In this document: positions 4,967-8,887 of the stretch, piece by piece | How the letters are laid out: every line of letters starts with the position of its first letter | How positions within the stretch are numbered: position 1 is the first letter of the stretch | Source of the DNA: JAWWBL01 sp033720975 | GTDB lineage: Bacteria > Actinomycetota > Acidimicrobiia > Spongiisociales > ZC4RG35 | DNA length: 8,887 nt | Assembly: GCA_033720975.1 (NCBI GenBank) | Contig: JAWWBL010000066.1 | Span: 1-8,887 of the forward strand | Direction: 5' to 3' | Program-made: the position numbers and the translations under genes | The notes under the pieces: model-generated | Told to the model about the DNA's origin: nothing | Database searches by the model: none | The model's input: the letters and a program-made list of their open reading frames with translations, nothing else

Positions 4967-6721
4967 ATGCCTGAGTCCGTCGAGCGCCGATTGTCAGCCT
5001 TGGTATCGGCGGACGTTGCCGGGTACAGCAAGCTGATGGCCCAGGACGAGGTCGGCACGGTTCGAACCCTGACCGCGTACCGGGAGGAGATGGGCGTACT
5101 CACCAAGCAGCATGGTGGCCGGGTCGTGGACAGCCCTGGTGACAACATCCTCATGGAGTTCCCCAGCGCAACGGACGCGGTCGAAGCAGCGATCGAGATG
5201 CAGCGGGTGATCGCTGCCCGGAATGAGTCTTTGCCCGACGAGCGCCGGCTCCGCTTCCGCATGGGATTACACCTCGGAGAAGTGCTGGTGGAGGACGATC
5301 GCATCTATGGAGACGGAGTCAATATTGCGGCTCGTATCGAAGCCGTGGCCGCCCCAGGCGGAGTCGCCATGTCGGACAGTGTCTACTCCCAGGTGGTCAA
5401 CAAAGTAGACGCCGAATACCGGGACATGGGCGATTACGAGCTAAAGAACATCGACCGGTCGATCCGCATCCACCAGCTGGAAGTTCAGGGCACGGATAGA
5501 CAGACACCCCCCACCAAACCCGAAGCCGATCGGAATGCTGCCTGGATCGTTGTGCTTCCCTTCGAGAACCTAGGCGGTGATCCCTCCGACGACTTCCTCG
5601 CCGACGGACTGACCGAAGACATCATCACATTGCTCTCAGCCTTCCGGAGCCTCCGGGTCATAGCTCGAACCGCATCCTTTCAGTACAAGGGCAGCCGGTC
5701 TCCGATCCCTCAAATCGCCGACGAGTTGGGGGTGCGGTTTGTCCTCGAAGGCAGTGTGCGTCGAGCAGGCGAGCGTATCCGCGTGACGGCTCAGCTCATC
5801 GAGGCGGAGGACCAACACCACATCTGGGCAGACAAATACGAAGCCGATGTGGCGGAGATCTTCAACGTTCAGGATCGGATCACCGAAGGGATTGTCGCGG
5901 CAATCGACCCAGCCATCAGGACGGCAGAGACGCTGAGGGCCTCTCGAATGCGACCTGAGAACATCGATGCTTGGGGGCATGTTCAACGTGGTTGGAGCGC
6001 AGGCAATCGTTACAGGCGGGAGGCTGTTGAAGAGGCAAAGTCCCATTTCCGAAGAGCCCTCGAGATCGATCCGGATTACGCCGACGCACACACCGGGCTG
6101 GCGACCTGTCACGTTCTCGACGCCTTTCTGCTGTGGACTGACGATCCTGCTGCGTCTTTGGACCTCGCCTACCAGGAGGCGAAGAGAGCAACGGAGCTCG
6201 ACCCCAGAGATGCGTACGCACTGGCTGTGTTGGCGTTCGTCAACACCCGGATGGGGCGATTGGGCACGGCGGCCGAGCTTGGGGAGCGGGCGATCGAGCT
6301 GAATCCGAGTCATGCCCTTGCCAACGCCTTCGCGGGCAACGCCCACGTGTACAACGGCGACCCTGAACGGGGAGCGGAGCTGTTCGACCGGGCATTCGCC
6401 TTGGCGCCCCGAGATCCAGCCGCCAACTGGTTCCTCGGTGGCCGCGGGCTGGCCCGATTCCTGGCCGGGGAACCCGAACTGGCACTGGAGGACGCTCGCG
6501 CCGCGATCAAGGTGCGGTATGGCTACTTGTTCGGCAGGGCTTTGATCGCGGCGTCGCTGATCGACATGGGACGGGCCGAGGAGGCTGAAGCGCAGATGGC
6601 GGAGATCCTCGAGATGTGGCCCGACTTCGACTCACACCGGTTCGATGGCTACCACTTCCGGAAGCCGGAGCATCGCTCCCACTTCATCGACAACCTGCTG
6701 ACTGCGGGGATGCCGGGCTGA
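4967..6721 (+). CDS. Class III nucleotide cyclase with TolB-like domain and TPRs
   Basis: Encodes 584 residues, apparently soluble. The cyclase domain spans about 8-172, with metal ligands Asp16 (in SADVAGYSKLM) and Asp59 (in DSPGDNILMEF) and transition-state Asn119 and Arg123 (in YGDGVNIAARIEA). As in the 738-residue paralogue, the usual adenine-selecting Lys and Asp positions hold Asp55 and Arg112, so adenylate versus other cyclase activity cannot be read from sequence. A TolB/FlgO-like domain follows at about 192-312 (IVVLPFENLGGDPSDDFLADG), then about four to five TPR-like units marked by ALEIDPDYADAH, ATELDPRDAYAL and AIELNPSHALAN. It has a single cyclase domain, unlike its paralogue, but the C-terminal ending (HFRKP...LLTAGMPG) is shared. 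It follows the CNB gene after 10 nt and overlaps the VOC gene by 1 nt, suggesting one operon. Confidence 0.92.
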   Translation: MPESVERRLSALVSADVAGYSKLMAQDEVGTVRTLTAYREEMGVLTKQHGGRVVDSPGDNILMEFPSATDAVEAAIEMQRVIAARNESLPDERRLRFRMGLHLGEVLVEDDRIYGDGVNIAARIEAVAAPGGVAMSDSVYSQVVNKVDAEYRDMGDYELKNIDRSIRIHQLEVQGTDRQTPPTKPEADRNAAWIVVLPFENLGGDPSDDFLADGLTEDIITLLSAFRSLRVIARTASFQYKGSRSPIPQIADELGVRFVLEGSVRRAGERIRVTAQLIEAEDQHHIWADKYEADVAEIFNVQDRITEGIVAAIDPAIRTAETLRASRMRPENIDAWGHVQRGWSAGNRYRREAVEEAKSHFRRALEIDPDYADAHTGLATCHVLDAFLLWTDDPAASLDLAYQEAKRATELDPRDAYALAVLAFVNTRMGRLGTAAELGERAIELNPSHALANAFAGNAHVYNGDPERGAELFDRAFALAPRDPAANWFLGGRGLARFLAGEPELALEDARAAIKVRYGYLFGRALIAASLIDMGRAEEAEAQMAEILEMWPDFDSHRFDGYHFRKPEHRSHFIDNLLTAGMPG

Positions 6722-7098
6722 TGGCGAGGGTCACGGGCATAGGCGGGGTCTTCTTCAAGTGCGAAGACACCATCGCCTTGCGCGACTGGTACGTGAAACA
6801 CCTGGGTCTACCCGTCGATGACGAGGGTTACGTTGTCCTCTGGTGGGGTGACGAGGTTCGAGGCTCGACGGTGTGGGGGCCGTTTCCCTCGGACACCATC
6901 GCCTTCGACTGGCCGGAAGGCAAGCAGTGGCTGATCAACTACCGGGTCGACGACCTCGACGAGATTCTCCAACGCCTGAGGGATGAGGGGGTCGACGTCG
7001 GCGACGATACGTTCGAAGACATGAACGGTCGCTTCGGTCATTGTTGGGACCCCGAGGGGAACCGGATTCAGCTGTGGGAGCCCAACCCGGGGATGTGA
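6721..7098 (+). CDS. VOC family (glyoxalase/bleomycin-resistance fold) protein
   Basis: Encodes 125 residues, the usual length of a single VOC protein with two paired beta-alpha-beta-beta-beta modules. It opens with VTGIGGVFFKCED...WYVKHLGLPVD and closes with GRFGHCWDPEGNRIQLWEP. In metal-dependent members the first strand carries a His or Glu and the last strand a Glu. Here the first position appears to be Gly and the last is Gln117 (NRIQLWEP), so the classical metal site is probably missing. The substrate is unknown; members act as isomerases, dioxygenases, thiol transferases or binding proteins. ATG 6721 overlaps the cyclase stop as TGATG, indicating coupled translation; an in-frame ATG at 6616 would only add residues read out of frame from the cyclase gene. 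The link to cyclic-nucleotide signalling is by position only. Confidence 0.85.
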   Translation: MARVTGIGGVFFKCEDTIALRDWYVKHLGLPVDDEGYVVLWWGDEVRGSTVWGPFPSDTIAFDWPEGKQWLINYRVDDLDEILQRLRDEGVDVGDDTFEDMNGRFGHCWDPEGNRIQLWEPNPGM

Positions 7099-7099
7099 C

Positions 7100-7795
7100 C
7101 TAGGGCTTGCCGGGGTTGGCCGGCTTGCCGTTGGTCTCCGAGTGCTCGGGTCGACCTGGATCGGTCGGGCGACGGTCGTCCGCCATGGCCTTGGCCAATG
7201 CAGCGACTTCACGCCCGTTGATCCGGCCCGTCTCGTAGAGGTAGGTCAGAAGCTGGGCCACCTCTTCCTTGATCGACATCGACACGCCGTCAGAAGGGCG
7301 CTCGGCGGTGAGAACGTCGATCGCTCGCTTCAACCCGGTCGACTCCGACGGGTCGTTGCCCTCATGGGATGAAGCTTCGGGCCCATGGGACGACTCTTCG
7401 GGCCCGCCGAATGTGGGCAACTCGATACCCAGCCCGACGAGAACCTGGCTGAGGCCATAGTTCCAGTCATCCGGACCGGCGCCCTGTGACGCCCAGGCCA
7501 TCCCGGTGATGCCCAGGATGAGAACGAGACTGGCGGCCGATGCGGTGAGTCGGCGACGGAGGTTGTGGCGAACGCTTTGGCGTGGCGGCGACACAGGCCG
7601 GTCGGGATTAGCCGGGGGAGCGACGGTCTCAACAATGTCATTTACGAGCGGACCTTGGCTCAGCGACTCCAGGGCTGCGACTTGGCGCGCCAAGTCTGGG
7701 CTCGGTCGACTCCCAGCAGGTCGATATCTGTTGTCCACTCGGTTGGACATGTCAGACACGTCTCCTCTGGCACCGCTCGTTTGCGGCGCATTCAT
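7100..7795 (-). CDS. Unrecognised single-pass membrane protein with charged, proline-rich tail
   Basis: I do not recognise this 231-residue protein. It has a hydrophilic N-terminus (about 1-75, Pro/Arg-rich), a basic RHNLRRR patch, one hydrophobic helix (about 83-103, LTASAASLVLILGITGMAWAS), then an outer part. The basic patch predicts N-in, C-out topology. The outer part starts with GAGPDDWNYGLSQVLVGLGIE, has an acidic Ser/Gly/His-rich stretch (about 130-150), a helical region (about 155-205) and a disordered Pro-rich end with KPANPGKP. The architecture recalls actinobacterial membrane proteins with anti-sigma-like regions, but no known motif supports that. Start: ATG 7795 has no Shine-Dalgarno; ATG 7750 (16th codon) has AGAGGAG 11 nt upstream and may be the true one. 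It converges on the VOC gene with a 1-nt gap. Confidence 0.6.
   Translation of the reverse strand: MNAPQTSGARGDVSDMSNRVDNRYRPAGSRPSPDLARQVAALESLSQGPLVNDIVETVAPPANPDRPVSPPRQSVRHNLRRRLTASAASLVLILGITGMAWASQGAGPDDWNYGLSQVLVGLGIELPTFGGPEESSHGPEASSHEGNDPSESTGLKRAIDVLTAERPSDGVSMSIKEEVAQLLTYLYETGRINGREVAALAKAMADDRRPTDPGRPEHSETNGKPANPGKP
7762..7768 (-). promoter_or_regulatory. Possible ribosome binding site for an internal start at 7750
   Basis: On the minus strand AGAGGAG precedes ATG 7750 by 11 nt. It is the only good Shine-Dalgarno near the N-terminus of the membrane-protein gene and argues that the product may be 216 rather than 231 residues. Confidence 0.4.
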
Positions 7796-7822
7796 GGGCA
7801 GCCAGCGCGCTGCTCCTATCTC

Positions 7823-7828
7823 TCTATA
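7823..7828 (-). promoter_or_regulatory. Candidate -10 element for the membrane-protein gene
   Basis: TATAGA on the minus strand lies in the AT-richest patch of the 134-nt divergent gap. The matching -35 is poor (AGTTTC at 17-bp spacing). It would start transcription near 7816, just ahead of ATG 7795. Confidence 0.25.
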
Positions 7829-7898
7829 TCGACAAACTAAACGCTGAAACTTGAATCATCTCGGGCCCTTTCTGGGTCTAACGATCTATTTCCGCACC

Positions 7899-7916
7899 GC
7901 CCGGTTAGCCCGGTTA
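7899..7916. repeat. Tandem 9-bp direct repeat upstream of the NTF2-cyclase gene
   Basis: Two exact head-to-tail copies of GCCCGGTTA end 13 nt before ATG 7930, with GC of a third copy following. It occupies the place where a ribosome binding site or operator would be expected. It could be a regulator binding site or a slippage repeat; nothing in the sequence decides this. Confidence 0.6.
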
Positions 7917-7929
7917 GCGTCAGCAAGCC

Positions 7930-8887
7930 ATGATCCGAGAGTCGCCAGAGCTTGAAGCCGTTGTCCGCAGATGGGTCGAGGCCATGAACCGACGGGACTT
8001 CGAGACGGTTGCCAACTTCTTTCTTCGCTCGGCCCACGGCAGGTACGTTGGCACGGACGCCCACGAGTACTGGAAGGGTCTCGCCTACATCGATGCCTAC
8101 GCGGCGCACCAGGACGAGATGCCCGAGTTCTTCATCGACATCGAGGAGGCGGAGGGTTTTGACGTAGGGGAGTTCGGGTGGGCCGCGGTCCGCACCACGA
8201 CAACATTCGTGGGGCTCGAGCCGAGACAGCTCCGTTTCACATTTGTCTTCGTCTTGGAGGGAGGCTTCTGGAAGATTGCCCAGGCTCACAGCTCCTTCGC
8301 GGTTCCCAACCCCGAGGTCATGGGGGTTGAGATGACAGAGAGCCTCGAAGACCTCCTCGAGTCGATATCCGAGGGTCTGGGCGAGGCGATATCGACCTCG
8401 GTATCGCAGGGGACGGTGTCGGTTCTATTCACCGACATCGAGGGGTCGACAGAGCTGACCCGGAGGGTGGGCGACACCGCATGGGCCAGGGTGATCGAGT
8501 GGCACGACCGGGCCATCCGCGAGATCGTCGAAGCTGACCAGGGCACCGTCGTCAAGATGCTCGGCGATGGGGCGATGGCGGTGTTCGACTCGGTGCGCAA
8601 CGCGGCTCGAGCCGCTCGGCGGATCCAGGAAGCGGTCGTCGCTAGGACAGACCAACCGACGATCAAGGTTCGTGTCGGTCTCCATGTCGGCGACGTCGTG
8701 CGAGCAGAGGGTGACTTTCTTGGCAGCACGGTCAACAAGGCGGCCCGGGTCGCTGCAGCTGCTGCTGGCGGTGAAGTAGTGGTCTCAGCCCCGGTGCGAG
8801 CTCTGCTTAGTGACGATCCTCGATTTCGCTTCGGCGAGGTTCGGACGGCTCAGCTGAAGGGGATCGAAGGAGTCCACGAGCTCGTGA
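7930..8887 (+). CDS. NTF2/SnoaL-like domain fused to class III adenylate cyclase (3' end cut)
   Basis: The 319 visible residues run off the window edge. Residues 1-128 look like an NTF2/SnoaL-type cone-shaped domain: helix ELEAVVRRWVEAMNRRDFETVANFF at the start and the ending FWKIAQAHSSF typical of SnoaL_3/DUF4440-like domains, often small-molecule pockets. A helical acidic linker (about 133-158) leads to a class III cyclase domain (about 160 onward). All canonical residues are present: metal Asp169 (LFTDIEGSTELT) and Asp213 (KMLGDGAMAVF), adenine-selecting Lys209 and Asp262, and transition-state Asn269 and Arg273 (STVNKAARV). Adenylate cyclase activity is therefore likely, possibly gated by a ligand of the N-terminal domain (inference). 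An in-frame stop at 7915-7917 makes ATG 7930 the first start; it lacks a clear Shine-Dalgarno. No membrane segment is seen. Confidence 0.9.
   Translation, partial: MIRESPELEAVVRRWVEAMNRRDFETVANFFLRSAHGRYVGTDAHEYWKGLAYIDAYAAHQDEMPEFFIDIEEAEGFDVGEFGWAAVRTTTTFVGLEPRQLRFTFVFVLEGGFWKIAQAHSSFAVPNPEVMGVEMTESLEDLLESISEGLGEAISTSVSQGTVSVLFTDIEGSTELTRRVGDTAWARVIEWHDRAIREIVEADQGTVVKMLGDGAMAVFDSVRNAARAARRIQEAVVARTDQPTIKVRVGLHVGDVVRAEGDFLGSTVNKAARVAAAAAGGEVVVSAPVRALLSDDPRFRFGEVRTAQLKGIEGVHELV

Noticed and set aside
5636..6346. 236-codon minus-strand frame opposite the second cyclase
   Set aside because: It lies wholly antisense to TolB/TPR coding sequence with continuous homology-like repeats; no motif of its own, so a shadow frame.
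6616..6720. N-terminal extension of the VOC protein from ATG 6616
   Set aside because: The added 35 residues are Arg/Leu/Pro-rich out-of-frame reading of the cyclase gene. The VOC fold begins right after ATG 6721, which is coupled to the cyclase stop.
7862..7877. Terminator-like GGGCCC...GGG structure in the 7796-7929 gap
   Set aside because: Pairing is short and overlapping, there is no T-run, and the flanking genes are divergent so no terminator is expected here.

Overview
The window looks like a high-GC actinobacterial chromosome, probably outside the well-studied mycolate lineages (an Acidimicrobiia-like origin is my guess). The evidence is the left edge: the 3' end of tuf (EF-Tu), then rpmG (ribosomal protein L33), then a MaoC-type dehydratase gene. 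This matches the rpmG-hadA-hadB-hadC neighbourhood known from mycobacteria. Two things differ here. The HadA-like and HadB-like halves are one polypeptide, and the tRNA-Trp/secE/nusG genes that usually follow are absent. No complete RNA gene, IS element, phage gene or CRISPR array is visible.

Layout: (1) 2-1336, tuf end, rpmG and fused hadAB. (2) 1329-2233, an ECF sigma factor that overlaps the end of hadAB by 8 nt, followed by a zinc-type membrane anti-sigma factor that overlaps the sigma gene by 4 nt. (3) 2230-6721, a cyclic-nucleotide locus: a minus-strand class III cyclase-TolB-TPR protein with an extra degenerate cyclase domain, then a divergent plus-strand pair of a stand-alone cyclic-nucleotide-binding domain protein and a second cyclase-TolB-TPR protein. 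(4) 6721-7098, a VOC (glyoxalase-fold) protein overlapping the second cyclase by 1 nt. (5) 7100-7795 minus, an unrecognised single-pass membrane protein. (6) 7930 to the window end, an NTF2/SnoaL-like domain fused to a third class III cyclase domain, cut by the window edge.

The main biological theme is cyclic-nucleotide signalling: four cyclase-fold domains in three proteins lie within about 6.7 kb, with a small cNMP-binding protein between two of them. Judged by active-site residues, the NTF2-cyclase keeps the full canonical adenylate-cyclase set. The two TolB-TPR cyclases keep the metal and transition-state residues but have changed both purine-selecting positions. The extra domain in the 738-residue protein has lost both metal aspartates and is probably a pseudo-cyclase. 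A plausible reading, which is inference, is a small locally regulated circuit in which the CNB protein senses or buffers the product and the TolB/TPR parts supply protein-protein contacts.

Genes are packed tightly. Two convergent junctions (2230-2233 and 7098-7100) leave no room for intrinsic terminators. The only intergenic gaps above 50 nt are 457-547, 4447-4521 and 7796-7929.
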